A DNA stretch of 64,000 bases from UBA4971 sp029551185 (GCA_035593725.1 DAOSZN010000003.1:62001-126000), one strand, 5' to 3'; positions 52,213 through 61,697 are shown, counted from the stretch's first letter. Numbers and translations: made by a program. Notes: generated by a model from the letters alone, not told the origin.

Positions 52213-53427
52213 CTACTTAACATGCTTAGAGTACACAGCAGGGAACAAAGAGTAGAACATAGCTGATTTTGTCAGGTGATCAATCCTTACCTGGTCATCA
52301 ACGGAGTGGGCATGCCTTTCTTCCGCAGGGCCGAACCCGATTGTAGGTATGCCCAGCCTGCCCATGGTGGATATGCCGTCAGTTGAAAACACCCACCTGC
52401 TTGTCGGGGGCATCTCGCCAAACAGGATCTCGCCGCACTTCATCCCTGCCTCGACCAGCGGATGATCTTCTTCCAGCACCCATGTGGGAAAGTATTTATC
52501 CCACTCAGGCTGATACCCGGTCCAGCTCGGTGTTTCATACTGAAGAAGGCTGACTTCAGCTTCTTCAGCGCCTGGCAGAGCCTTGATCTCTTCTATGGAA
52601 GACTCAGTTGTCTCGCCTACGGTCATGCGTCTGTCAATGTAGATGGTACACTCGTCAGGTACGACGTTTAGGGAAGCAGTTTTGCATTCGATGGATGTAA
52701 CAGCAATGCTGCCGGGCCCGATGAAAGGATCGTCTTTCAGATTACCCTGGAGCTTTTCGATTCCTTGTATAATCGGGAGCATTTTGTAGATTGCATTTAC
52801 GCCGCGCTCAGGGGCGCTTGCATGACAGGAGACCCCTTTTGTCGTAACCTTAATCTCGCAACGTCCACGGTGACCCCGGTTGATTGCCAGGTTGGTGCAT
52901 TCTCCCAGCACGACGCAGTCAGGTTTGATTCCCTGTGTGGTAATCATCTCATATACCGCCCAACCGTCACAGTCTTCCTCCTGGACAACTCCTGCAATAT
53001 AGAGGGTGATATCCTCAGGAAGAAGATCAAGTTCTTTAATGATTTTTCCGGCGTAAACCATACATGCTATCGCTGCCTTGTTATCGGAAGCGCCGCGTCC
53101 GTAAATGATATCGTCTTTGAGCGCGCCTTTGAACGGATCGTGGTTCCATGCAGTTGGGTCTGCGATAGCCACTGTGTCAATGTGGGAGTCATAGAGGATC
53201 TTCTTTGGGCCGTTTCCGATTGTGCCGATGACGTTACCTATAGCGTCAATCCTCACCTCGTCAAACCCGACCTTCTCCATTTCCTCCTTAATCCTCTTGA
53301 TGCAGTCCCCTTCTTGTGAGCTGAAACTGGGTATTGCAATAAGGTCTCTAAGAAATGTGACAATATCATCTGTATACTTTTCTGAAGCTTCTTTGATTTT
53401 TGACGCTTGTTCGTCGGTAAACTTCAT
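52213..53427 (-). CDS. ygeY: M20-family metallohydrolase YgeY
   Basis: A zinc amidohydrolase/peptidase (404 aa). The zinc set is seen as DSHIDTVAI, GRGASDNKAAIA and VQEEDCDG, and the C-terminal His in EERHAHSVDDQV. It has the family's inserted dimerization domain (SCHASAPERGVNAIYKM). ATG 53427 after GGAGGGG is preferred to an upstream start that adds 21 residues. It acts next to YgeW and the hydantoinase and probably cleaves an N-acyl or ureido bond in the pathway. Confidence 0.88.
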   Translation of the reverse strand: MKFTDEQASKIKEASEKYTDDIVTFLRDLIAIPSFSSQEGDCIKRIKEEMEKVGFDEVRIDAIGNVIGTIGNGPKKILYDSHIDTVAIADPTAWNHDPFKGALKDDIIYGRGASDNKAAIACMVYAGKIIKELDLLPEDITLYIAGVVQEEDCDGWAVYEMITTQGIKPDCVVLGECTNLAINRGHRGRCEIKVTTKGVSCHASAPERGVNAIYKMLPIIQGIEKLQGNLKDDPFIGPGSIAVTSIECKTASLNVVPDECTIYIDRRMTVGETTESSIEEIKALPGAEEAEVSLLQYETPSWTGYQPEWDKYFPTWVLEEDHPLVEAGMKCGEILFGEMPPTSRWVFSTDGISTMGRLGIPTIGFGPAEERHAHSVDDQVRIDHLTKSAMFYSLFPAVYSKHVK

Positions 53428-53495
53428 AAACATCCCCCTCCGTAAGTGTTGAATTTCTGACGAATCAATACGCCTTGAAGCCGGGCGCATGATAG

Positions 53496-54875
53496 TTAAC
53501 CCCGGCTTAAGCGCCCTTTTGAAGCAATAAATCTACCGCTTCCTTGAGCTCCGAGAAACGTTCCGTTGTCGTATACTACTTTGCCCCGTACAAGAACAGT
53601 AGTAGGGTATCCTTGTACAGTCATGCCTTCATACGGGGTATAACCCGCTTTACTATGCTGTGAGTCAGAAGTTATGGTTTTTCGGAGATTTGGATCGAAG
53701 ATAACTACATCAGCGTCTGCACCAGGGGTGATTGTGCCTTTCCGTGGATATAGTCCAAACAGTTTCGCAGGGTTATAAGAAAGCATTCGTGCTATCTCGG
53801 AAAGGCGCATTCCCCGTCGTACCACCCCTTCGTGATGAACGAGGGGAAGCAGGGTTTCAACCCCGGGGATCCCGGGGAGGGTGTCAAAGCAAGATGTCCC
53901 TTCGGCTTTTTGCCGGCGCGTGAAAGCGCAATGGTCGGTTGCGATAACATCAAATTCGCCGTTTAGGACACCATTCCAGAGCGCGTCTATGTCGCAGGAA
54001 TCTCGGAGTGGAGGAGTCATAATGAATTCTCTTGCGTTATCTTGGGCATATAGATTCGAAGTGAGGGTCAGATAATGTGGAGATGTTTCAGCGTATACTG
54101 TATAACCTTTTTTTCTTGCCTCCCTGACCGCTTCCAGGCCGGGACCGCTGGATACATGGACGAAGTAAACAGGCAGTCCTGCTTCACCCAGAATGGACGC
54201 GGTATTTCGAATTGCTGACGCTTCCGCCTCTCCGGGTCTTGATACAGCATGGTAAGCGGGAGCAGTTTCTCCTTTTGCTTTCATCCGTGATTCGAGGTTT
54301 TCGACTAAATCATTGTCCTCTGCATGGACTGTTACAAGAAGGCCTGCCCTGTGCGCAGCTTTGGAAACCTTAATAAAATCATTCTTCTCAAGAAGGTATC
54401 CTGCAGCTCTGTAAGTTGTGAAGAGTTTTACCGCGCCGACCCCCGACTCAAGGAGGTCTCGAAGCTCACTGTCCGGATTCTCCGGAGCCTTTGTTATGGT
54501 CATATGTAAGGCAAAGTCTGTCGCTACATAGGGTTTCGCTTCATCGATGCGGGCCTTGGCCGCGTCAGCGAGGCTCATGCCCGGAATCTGGTCCGCGAAA
54601 TCAATGACAGTAGTGACCCCGCCGCATGCTGCAGCCTTTGTTCCGGACTCAAAATCATCAGCTGTGATTGTACCGCGGGAGCGGAGAGCGAAATGAGTAT
54701 GAGCATCGATTACCCCGGGAAGCACATATTTCCCCCTAGCATCCAACGTAACTCTTTCGGAAGAGTCAACAAGGTCGCTCCCTACTGCGGATATTCGCTG
54801 ATTATCGATGGCTACGTCCGCCGGGATTTCACCTTTTTCCGTTATTACGATGCCACCTTTGATAAGGTAACCCAC
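53496..54875 (-). CDS. Hydantoinase/dihydropyrimidinase-type amidohydrolase
   Basis: The 459 aa enzyme opens cyclic ureides. It has HxH in GVIDAHTHFALRS, the carbamylated Lys in GVGAVKLFTTY, VHAEDNDLV, and the catalytic Asp in VIATDHCAF. It corresponds to HyuA of the E. coli cluster. GTG 54875 (7 bases after AAGGTGGG) fits better than GTG 54887. Its likely substrate is a hydantoin-like or dihydropyrimidine-like ring; PreA/PreT could produce it. Confidence 0.9.
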   Translation of the reverse strand: MGYLIKGGIVITEKGEIPADVAIDNQRISAVGSDLVDSSERVTLDARGKYVLPGVIDAHTHFALRSRGTITADDFESGTKAAACGGVTTVIDFADQIPGMSLADAAKARIDEAKPYVATDFALHMTITKAPENPDSELRDLLESGVGAVKLFTTYRAAGYLLEKNDFIKVSKAAHRAGLLVTVHAEDNDLVENLESRMKAKGETAPAYHAVSRPGEAEASAIRNTASILGEAGLPVYFVHVSSGPGLEAVREARKKGYTVYAETSPHYLTLTSNLYAQDNAREFIMTPPLRDSCDIDALWNGVLNGEFDVIATDHCAFTRRQKAEGTSCFDTLPGIPGVETLLPLVHHEGVVRRGMRLSEIARMLSYNPAKLFGLYPRKGTITPGADADVVIFDPNLRKTITSDSQHSKAGYTPYEGMTVQGYPTTVLVRGKVVYDNGTFLGAQGSGRFIASKGRLSRG

Positions 54876-54945
54876 AATGTTGCCCACCTTTGTTTAACAT
54901 TTATCGGAAAATGCTCGCTTAGGCAACCGTTACTTTTTGTGTTCG

Positions 54946-55881
54946 CTACAAGGTGATCCTTGTGCCACTCTTACCTTTTAGTGCATCTAAACTTCGATTA
55001 AGGGATGCGATAATTGATGTCCCGCCGCTTGCAGCGAAATTAACAGCAGCCTGAACCTTCGGGCCCATACTACCTGCGCTGAAGTGTCCTTCATCCATAT
55101 ACTTTTTAGCTTCATCAACTGTAATTTCAGTAAGATATGTTTCAGACGGGGTGCGGTAATTAATTGCCACTCTTTCAACATCCGTAAGAATCAGCAGGGT
55201 ATCGGCTTTAATGTCCATTGCCAGCTTAGAGCTGGCTAGGTCCTTGTCTATTACAGCCTCGATTCCAAACAGTGCATTGCCTTTTCGAACAACAGGTATG
55301 CCTCCGCCACCTGCGGCAATCACTACTGTGCCTTCTTTGATAAGAACTCCGATTGCGTCTCTTTCGAATATCTCAACCGGGAGGGGTGACGGAACAACCT
55401 TACGCCAGCCCCTGCCTGAGTCCTCTTTCCATGTCTCCCCTCTCTCTTCGGCGAGGCGCAGCGCTTCTTCCTCTGTATAGAAAGGTCCTATAGGTTTAGT
55501 AGGGTTCTTGAATGCAGGATCATTTTCATCGACTACCACCTGAGTAAGGACGGTAACAACAGGAGTATTGATACCTTCTTTGACGAGCTCGTTGTGGAGA
55601 GCTTGTTGAATCATATATCCTATAAGCCCTTGGCTCTTTGCGCCGCATACGTCCAGAGGCATGGCAGGGACGAGATCTTGTGAATGTAGATTTTGAATAA
55701 GTATGTTCCCAACTTGCGGGCCGTTACCGTGGGTTATAACTACCCGATAACCCTCTTTGACCATACAAGCGATACTCTCGCAAGTTGTCCTGACATTTGC
55801 CAATTGATCCTGTGCGGTTCCTCTTTGGCTGGGTCTCAAAATAGCGTTACCGCCCAGAGCTACGACAATTGTCCGCTGCAC
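54946..55881 (-). CDS. Carbamate kinase
   Basis: The 311 aa enzyme makes ATP from carbamoyl phosphate and ADP. Seen: VVALGGNAILRPSQRG at the N-terminus, THGNGPQVGN, IAAGGGGIPV and LTDVERVAINY. It corresponds to YqeA of the E. coli cluster, and to ArcC elsewhere. GTG start follows GAGGAGGAGG at 9 bases. With YgeW it forms the energy-yielding end of the pathway. Confidence 0.95.
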   Translation of the reverse strand: MQRTIVVALGGNAILRPSQRGTAQDQLANVRTTCESIACMVKEGYRVVITHGNGPQVGNILIQNLHSQDLVPAMPLDVCGAKSQGLIGYMIQQALHNELVKEGINTPVVTVLTQVVVDENDPAFKNPTKPIGPFYTEEEALRLAEERGETWKEDSGRGWRKVVPSPLPVEIFERDAIGVLIKEGTVVIAAGGGGIPVVRKGNALFGIEAVIDKDLASSKLAMDIKADTLLILTDVERVAINYRTPSETYLTEITVDEAKKYMDEGHFSAGSMGPKVQAAVNFAASGGTSIIASLNRSLDALKGKSGTRITL

Positions 55882-56009
55882 CGATATAATCCTCCTCCTC
55901 TAATCCTCCGACCACCCTTGGTTATTCATGTTTTCCCTTAGTTGTTCTTACAAAGCTCGTCTACTTACTGTTCTGATTCAGCAGTTTAAGACTGGGATCC
56001 GTCTGTCCG

Positions 56010-56546
56010 CTAGAAAGCCGGCGGTGTGATCGCTGATATGAACACTAGGTCCTTCTTGCCCACACTTGTAATCTTGTGGGGAATTGCACAGTAGTAATAA
56101 ATACTGTCACCTTCCTTAAGGTGATAGATATCCTCACCGACTTGGATCTCCATCTCACCCTGAAGGACGAAAGTGCACTCTTCACCTGGGTGAGCAAGGG
56201 GTTCATCACATGTAGAAATATCCGGTTCAAGAGTAGCCATCATTAGTTCCATTTGCCTGCTAAGGTCGGGGGTCAGAAGCTCGAATGTTAAATGAGATTG
56301 CGGAAACTTCAGAACCTTACGGTCTTCAGATCTCACAACCGGACTGTATTCTTCAGTATCTAAGAGGAAATAAAATATTGGAACATCGAGAGCCCTTGCT
56401 ATCTTGCGCAAAGATGTAATAGACGGTTCTGTGACATCCCTTTCAACCTGACTCAGGAAACTGGCAGTCAGCCCGGTCAGCTGGGAAAGCTCACTGAGAC
56501 TCTTACCGCGTTCTTTTCGTTTTGCGCGTATTCTTTCACCAAGCAA
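56010..56546 (-). CDS. XRE-family HTH regulator with cupin domain
   Basis: The 178 aa protein has an HTH_3 domain (about 1-62; GKSLSELSQLTGLTASFLSQ) and a C-terminal cupin barrel (about 105-175; PLAHPGEECTFVLQGEMEI). The cupin binds a small molecule, so it probably senses a pathway intermediate and controls this cluster. It starts at TTG 56546; its ribosome site GGAGGAATG lies inside the end of the upstream gene, whose stop TGA lies 8 bases before that TTG. No operator could be picked out. Confidence 0.88.
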   Translation of the reverse strand: MLGERIRAKRKERGKSLSELSQLTGLTASFLSQVERDVTEPSITSLRKIARALDVPIFYFLLDTEEYSPVVRSEDRKVLKFPQSHLTFELLTPDLSRQMELMMATLEPDISTCDEPLAHPGEECTFVLQGEMEIQVGEDIYHLKEGDSIYYYCAIPHKITSVGKKDLVFISAITPPAF

Positions 56547-56549
56547 GCC

Positions 56550-57809
56550 TCATTCCTCCTTGAGCAGATCCGGCGCCTTCACCCTGAGATTATTCTCCAG
56601 CTCCTTGACTGATGGGAGCACTTCAATGGGCGGAGCCGCTGCACGCTGGGCATTGACAATATCCTTAAGTCCGTTTCCGGTTGATATCATCACTACGGAT
56701 TCCCCTGCATCTATATAACCTTTCTTGAGCGCTGCCCGGAGACCTGCAAGGCTTGCAGCTCCGGCCGGCTCAGTAAACACTCCGGTCGTTTTACCAAGGA
56801 GAGGCATTGCTTCGAGGATTTCTTCATCGCTTACAGCAATCATTGTCCCGTGGGACAGTTTTACAGCATCTAACGCTTTGACGGGGTTACGAGGCACCCC
56901 CACTGCTATGCTGTCAGCAATTGTGTTCTCTTCTGACGGTTCAAAGGGCTTACCTGAGAAGAACGCTTTGACCAATGGCTGACACCCGGCAGCTTGAACG
57001 CCGAGAATTTTCGGGATACCGGGAATAAGGCCGGCTGAATAAAAGTCGTAAAATCCTTTATAGACACCGCCTATTGTGCATCCGTCTCCAACCGCCACAA
57101 CTACCCAGTCAGGGACTTCCCAGTTTAATTGCTCACATATTTCGAAACTCACCGTTTTCTTGCCTTCAAGAAGGAATGGGTTTATGGCAGCATTTCGATT
57201 ATACCATCCCCACTTGTTTATTGCCTCCGCTGAGAGGGAGAACGCGTCATGGTATGACCCTTCAACTGACACAACTGTTGCGCCGTAAATCAAGAGCTGC
57301 ATCAGCTTCCCCCTTGGAGCTCTGCGTGGCACGAAAATGCAGGATCGAAGCCCGATGGATGCTGCGGAGCCTGCAAGGGATGAAGCTGCATTGCCTGTTG
57401 ACGCACATGCCACTATTCGCTTACCGGCAGCATACGCCCGTCTAACAGCGATAGCGGATGCCCTGTCCTTCATGGACGCTGTGGGATTTACCCCTTCGTC
57501 TTTCACAAACAAGGTTCTTACACCGATTTCAGAAGCCAGACGTTCCGCATTATAAAGAGGGGTCCAGCCGATCCGTAGAGGAGGCTTCGCCCAATCCGGC
57601 TCTACCGGGAGGAAAGGCATATACCGCCACATAGAAATCTCCTTGTTTGCCTCGATTGACTCTCTGTTTACCGCCTTGGATATCTTGTTGTAATCGTAGA
57701 TAACATCCAAAACTCCCTTGTCTCCGCAATTAGGGCATGTAAGTATGTTATCTCCTTCTTTGAAGGTTGAACCGCATAGGATGCACTTGAGGTGTAATAC
57801 ATAACTCAT
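56550..57809 (-). CDS. Threonine synthase-like PLP enzyme with zinc ribbon
   Basis: A 419 aa fold-type II PLP enzyme. The N-terminus carries a small zinc ribbon (CILCGSTF...CPNCGDKG). The PLP lysine is in NPTASMKDRAS, the phosphate loop in ASTGNAASS, and the C-terminal GNGLKDIV is typical. It is the first gene of the cluster and sits where E. coli has ygeX, a fold-type II diaminopropionate ammonia-lyase. It may be a replacement for YgeX, or make threonine. SD GGAGGG lies 6 bases before the ATG. Confidence 0.8.
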   Translation of the reverse strand: MSYVLHLKCILCGSTFKEGDNILTCPNCGDKGVLDVIYDYNKISKAVNRESIEANKEISMWRYMPFLPVEPDWAKPPLRIGWTPLYNAERLASEIGVRTLFVKDEGVNPTASMKDRASAIAVRRAYAAGKRIVACASTGNAASSLAGSAASIGLRSCIFVPRRAPRGKLMQLLIYGATVVSVEGSYHDAFSLSAEAINKWGWYNRNAAINPFLLEGKKTVSFEICEQLNWEVPDWVVVAVGDGCTIGGVYKGFYDFYSAGLIPGIPKILGVQAAGCQPLVKAFFSGKPFEPSEENTIADSIAVGVPRNPVKALDAVKLSHGTMIAVSDEEILEAMPLLGKTTGVFTEPAGAASLAGLRAALKKGYIDAGESVVMISTGNGLKDIVNAQRAAAPPIEVLPSVKELENNLRVKAPDLLKEE

Positions 57810-58340
57810 CTAGAACCCTCCGCACCTAGGAATTCCGGAGCCAGGCCTCATTTGGACTCTTTAGGTAGCATGTTCGCTAAATATGGCGCAGAATCATAGT
57901 TGCATTAAGTATAGTCATACATATATTCCAACAGGAGTCCGGAACATGAGCCAGATATGTAGCAAGACTGAATTCTAGGTATAAAGATTCAACTCGTATA
58001 GAAAAAATCCTCCTTCAAACTGACAAAATAGTCCCGGAGAATAGGATGGACTGAGTTTGTCTTTGGGAAAAACACGGAATGGGAAAAACCAGTTGTTTGC
58101 ACACTATTTAAAGAAATCGGTTACCTTCACAAGGGATTTCAGGACAGTTCGCGAATAAGTAAACCTACAGACCTACAGATAGGCATAGTGATCAACAAGT
58201 AAGTAAGCTCGCTTTCAACTCCCGGAACACACTCTGTTCCTATGAGTAACGTTTCAATGCGTCTCTTGCCGGAGTTTCGTTTATGGACATAGAGTTCTTT
58301 GTCGAAGGCATGACTAAGCCTATTCCAGGAGGATGAATCT
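57810..58340. other. Divergent promoter region of the purine-type cluster and the MFS-LuxR gene
   Basis: This 531-base region separates the minus-strand cluster from the plus-strand membrane regulator. On the minus strand a TATACT box (near 57911-57916) could serve the cluster, but the -35 is poor. No gene, repeat or operator palindrome like those at 60139 and 61776 is present. A short direct repeat ACCTACAG lies near 58163. Confidence 0.35.
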
Positions 58341-59981
58341 GTGGCTGAAGAGGGTTATAGTTATAAGGAAGTCTTAAAGAGACACGGACCTCTTTGTGTC
58401 TTGTTGGGCTTGTTTTTCGCTTGGTTGCTGAGCTTCCCCCTTCTTGGTCCCTCTCTATATGCTTTTACTGAAAGCAAAGGTATGGATGCCACAGGCACCG
58501 GGACCACATTCGCGTTGTTTCACGGTCTTGGGGTGATAGGTTACGGTATTTGGGGAAGGCGTCACCTTATTAGTGTAAATCAGAAAACACCCGGAAGAGA
58601 GGAGATACGCCTAACCGACAACATTGCCCGAGAGGACGCTGTTGATATTCTCGTCATGGGCCTTTCTTGCCTTATTTGTTTCGGGCTTACAGTCGCTTTT
58701 GTTCATGTTTCTTACAGGGTTTGGCCATACATCGCTCTTGCCTTAGGTCTTACATCAGGCGCATTTGTTATAACATGTGCGTCGAGAATAGCCCTCGCCA
58801 CAACCCGGAACGAGCGGGGCCGAGCGTTTGCGTTATCTATGGCTATAGCTAATATCTGTCTTTACATTCATACTGCATTTCCAATACATCCGGTGCCGTT
58901 ATTTTCCATGTTACTCAGCTCGGTATGGCTCCTCATTTCATTATTCGCTCTTTACCTCTATAGCAGTGACTTTTCCTCGATGCCCGCAGGAAACAAGTCA
59001 GCTATGACGAAATCGGAATGTGTCCAAGGCCTTCAGTCGAAGCGGCTGTTTCTGTCCTTAGCTGTACTGATAGCGGCTACTTCTATTATAGGCGGATTCG
59101 CGTATCAAGTTATCTTCCCCAGCCTGACTCTGCCCGGTAACCTTGATCGTTTCTATGACGTCTTGCCCTATATTCTCATGTGTTTTCTGTGCGGGTGGAT
59201 CGCTGATTCTTTTGGAAGGCGTCCCCTTGCTAATTATGGCTTCGTTTTTCTCGGGTTATCCATGCCTGCAATCTCTCTTTTCCAAGGCACGCTTGGATAT
59301 CTTGTTACCCAAACGCTTATTCAAAGCGCTTATGCCTGTATCGATGTCTTTTTATGGGTAAGTCTTGCGGATATCGCTCCGCAGGATCAAGTGAGTTATT
59401 ACTATGGTTTAGGCCTCGGACTGAATGTTTGCTTGATCTTTGCAGGAATGTTTCTTGTAGAAAGGTTCCTGTCCATAGGTGAGGCAGGTTTCACCGGTAT
59501 CGCGCCGGTTGCCACTGTGCTTCTGTTCTTTGCAGTAATTGGGTTAGTTCGGCTTGAGGAGACCCTAACTCCTGAGGCTGCCGTGGATCAAGGGACTGAC
59601 ACTACTCGGACTGCCATTCAGGAAAGCAAGTCCGGCACCGGATACAGCGATTTGTCCCATACCCCGCCTCTTATAACCGGTTTGTCATCGAAAGAGCCAT
59701 CCCATCAGGTCAAAGAGGCTATTGACTATTATGTCTTGGACCTTATGGCTGCTGAATACGCCCTCACGCGCCGCGAGTTAGAGGTTGTTGTATTGCTTTT
59801 GAAAGGGCTGACAAATGATGAGATTCAAGAAAGATTATGCATTTCAGAGGGAGCTCTTAAGACCCACTTAAGACACATTTTCCGGAAACTTGATGTATCC
59901 AACAGAAAGGAACTCCTCGTTGGCTTCACACAATTTCTTGCTTCTTCCAAAGACCCCAACAGGAAGGCGGACCTCCATTGA
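58341..59981 (+). CDS. MFS-type membrane protein fused to LuxR DNA-binding domain
   Basis: A 546 aa protein. Residues 1-420 form about 12 membrane helices with MFS-like loops (ADSFGRRPLANYG). The last 80 residues are a LuxR/NarL HTH: LTRRELEVVVLLLKG, LTNDEIQERLCISEGALKTH, then the recognition helix. It is a one-component, membrane-bound regulator of a type common in Coriobacteriia: a transporter-like domain senses an outside solute and the HTH binds DNA. GTG 58341 follows AGGAGG by 8 bases. It sits directly upstream of two barrel genes that share a palindrome in their promoters (60139, 61844), likely its targets. Confidence 0.8.
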   Translation: MAEEGYSYKEVLKRHGPLCVLLGLFFAWLLSFPLLGPSLYAFTESKGMDATGTGTTFALFHGLGVIGYGIWGRRHLISVNQKTPGREEIRLTDNIAREDAVDILVMGLSCLICFGLTVAFVHVSYRVWPYIALALGLTSGAFVITCASRIALATTRNERGRAFALSMAIANICLYIHTAFPIHPVPLFSMLLSSVWLLISLFALYLYSSDFSSMPAGNKSAMTKSECVQGLQSKRLFLSLAVLIAATSIIGGFAYQVIFPSLTLPGNLDRFYDVLPYILMCFLCGWIADSFGRRPLANYGFVFLGLSMPAISLFQGTLGYLVTQTLIQSAYACIDVFLWVSLADIAPQDQVSYYYGLGLGLNVCLIFAGMFLVERFLSIGEAGFTGIAPVATVLLFFAVIGLVRLEETLTPEAAVDQGTDTTRTAIQESKSGTGYSDLSHTPPLITGLSSKEPSHQVKEAIDYYVLDLMAAEYALTRRELEVVVLLLKGLTNDEIQERLCISEGALKTHLRHIFRKLDVSNRKELLVGFTQFLASSKDPNRKADLH

Positions 59982-60138
59982 TGTTGCTTCGCTGATTTGC
60001 TTCTCGTCTCTCCTTCACATATATAATCCTCCACGTCGGCTTAGGCCAATGCCTACCGGGACTGCCGGCTCTGCTCATCCTTGGGAAGAGATATCACTGT
60101 GTGGAAGAGAGACCGCTACAAGATTTGAAATATTCAAT

Positions 60139-60184
60139 ATCATCCTTAGGGATGATTGACCATATCCTATTAATGCTGCATTCT
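60139..60184 (+). promoter_or_regulatory. LuxR-box-like palindrome plus promoter, barrel gene 1
   Basis: ATCATCC-TTAG-GGATGAT (60139-60156) is a perfect 7-4-7 palindrome. TTGACC (60156-60161) follows on its last base, with CATTCT 17 bases on (60179-60184) as a weak -10. The palindrome centre lies about 43 bases before the expected start, which is where LuxR-type activators bind. The rest of the 59982-60294 gap is not otherwise informative. Confidence 0.7.
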
Positions 60185-60294
60185 TGATCTGTAAACATGG
60201 GTAAGCATGTCCGGTTGTCTCGCAATTCGTAATTGCTCATCTATGGTTATCTTTATGGTTGTGTCATATCAAGATACATGAAGGAGGTAGTATC

Positions 60295-61536
60295 ATGAAA
60301 AAGACATTGGGGATTGTGTTGTTGGTGTTAGCTCTTGGTCTCGTTTCAGTGCCGGCTTTCGCGCAACAGGTTGAACTTAACCTGAAGTTCTGGTACGCCG
60401 GTGTCTCAGGTGCGGATGAATGGGTTGCCGACTATGGTGAATATGAAGATGCGCCTACTATAGTTGCCGGGATTCGTCAGCTAAACAACATTGATTACCA
60501 TGAACATGCGTACACAGAGACTCTTATGTTACAGCCTGGCACAGGCGCAAGTTTCATTCTGTCAGGGGAGTACACCATATCTCCTTCGATTTCAATAAAC
60601 ATGTCTTATTGGGGTCTCAGCCGCGCAGACGAAGTGGGCGCGGTGCTCGAAAGCGATCTCTATTACGTGCTTCCGGACATTTCCATTGACACATTAATAA
60701 CCTTGAATGGGGCTCCCAAATCCTATTGGATATTAGTGCCTTTGTGGAAAAGTGAGGTTCCGGTATCTGAAGGAGAAATCCCCAAAACTGTTCTTGCAGG
60801 AGATGTGGCCCTCTCTATGTCAGCTCTTGATGTCTGTGCCACAAAGACATTATCAGGGCACGGTTGGGACGTAGGGCTCTCAGCTGGTGTACGTCGGGCT
60901 GCTTTTAACGAAGCTCTCTCGACGGAAATCGAGTTCTCCGGTGAGTGGGATGAAGGAGTAGGAGTGTACGGAAGGAAAGATAACCTGTGCTTAGACAGCA
61001 AACTCAACGTAACTGCTATTGGGCCACAAGTCGGCATCGAAGGGAAGTATACCCTAACTGATAAGCTGGCGTTAAAGGCAGGCGCAAAAGCAGGCCTTCT
61101 ATTCGGGACTGCGAAGACGGACGCCTTGTGGGCGGTGAAGGATTATCGGTATTGGGATTATGAAATAGGAGAGCTCAACAGCTTAGGTAATCATGTAACT
61201 CCGGCTCAAGTAGAAGAGGATCCCGATAAGTGGGGAGATCCTCTTGATAGTGGGGACACAACTCATTCAGCTACAGATTCTATCCGAATCAATACATTTG
61301 ACTTAAACGCTTCCATCGCTTATCAGATTACGGAACAGTGGCAAGTAGAAGCCGGGTACTATGCGTCTATCTGGAAAGGAGTTCCATCCCCATATTTCTT
61401 TGACTATAATATCGAGTGGAATTGGAACTTTGACTTCATAGAGCCCATTTATAGTGAGGAAGCTGCTTGGAAGCAGCCGGAGGCAAGGGATATTATTGTA
61501 AGCGGCTTGACTCTTGGGGTAAACTTTAAGTTTTGA
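60295..61536 (+). CDS. Outer-membrane beta-barrel protein, paralogue 1
   Basis: The 413 aa protein has a signal peptide (KKTLGIVLLVLALGLVSV, cleaved near AFAQ) and then a body of aromatic/Gly-rich strands typical of outer-membrane barrels, ending GVNFKF with the C-terminal aromatic used for assembly. The start at ATG 60295 follows AAGGAGG. It is a paralogue of 61984-63297; the first 86 and last 63 bases of the shared units are identical. It likely forms a channel or receptor for the solute sensed by the MFS-LuxR protein; this is inference. Confidence 0.7.
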   Translation: MKKTLGIVLLVLALGLVSVPAFAQQVELNLKFWYAGVSGADEWVADYGEYEDAPTIVAGIRQLNNIDYHEHAYTETLMLQPGTGASFILSGEYTISPSISINMSYWGLSRADEVGAVLESDLYYVLPDISIDTLITLNGAPKSYWILVPLWKSEVPVSEGEIPKTVLAGDVALSMSALDVCATKTLSGHGWDVGLSAGVRRAAFNEALSTEIEFSGEWDEGVGVYGRKDNLCLDSKLNVTAIGPQVGIEGKYTLTDKLALKAGAKAGLLFGTAKTDALWAVKDYRYWDYEIGELNSLGNHVTPAQVEEDPDKWGDPLDSGDTTHSATDSIRINTFDLNASIAYQITEQWQVEAGYYASIWKGVPSPYFFDYNIEWNWNFDFIEPIYSEEAAWKQPEARDIIVSGLTLGVNFKF

Positions 61537-61658
61537 TCGAGGTTTGAAACTGCACTACAGGGCTACATGATTCCGGTGACAAGGGCATAACACTCAGCAC
61601 GCGTATTAAAAGTCTATGCTAACGACAGACCATAGTAAAATATGTCATCTTATCGAGG

Positions 61659-61697
61659 GTAGGGGCTTTTGTAAAAGGAGAAGCCTCTACTTTGTTT
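61659..61697 (+). terminator. Probable terminator after barrel gene 1
   Basis: GTAGGGGCTT (61659-61668) pairs with AAGCCTCTAC (61681-61690), with one G-T pair, followed by TTTGTTT. It separates the two barrel genes, each of which has its own promoter. Confidence 0.6.

Noticed and set aside
58162..58178. Direct repeat ACCTACAG x2 as an operator
   Set aside because: Eight bases repeated once without symmetry is not enough to support a regulatory site.
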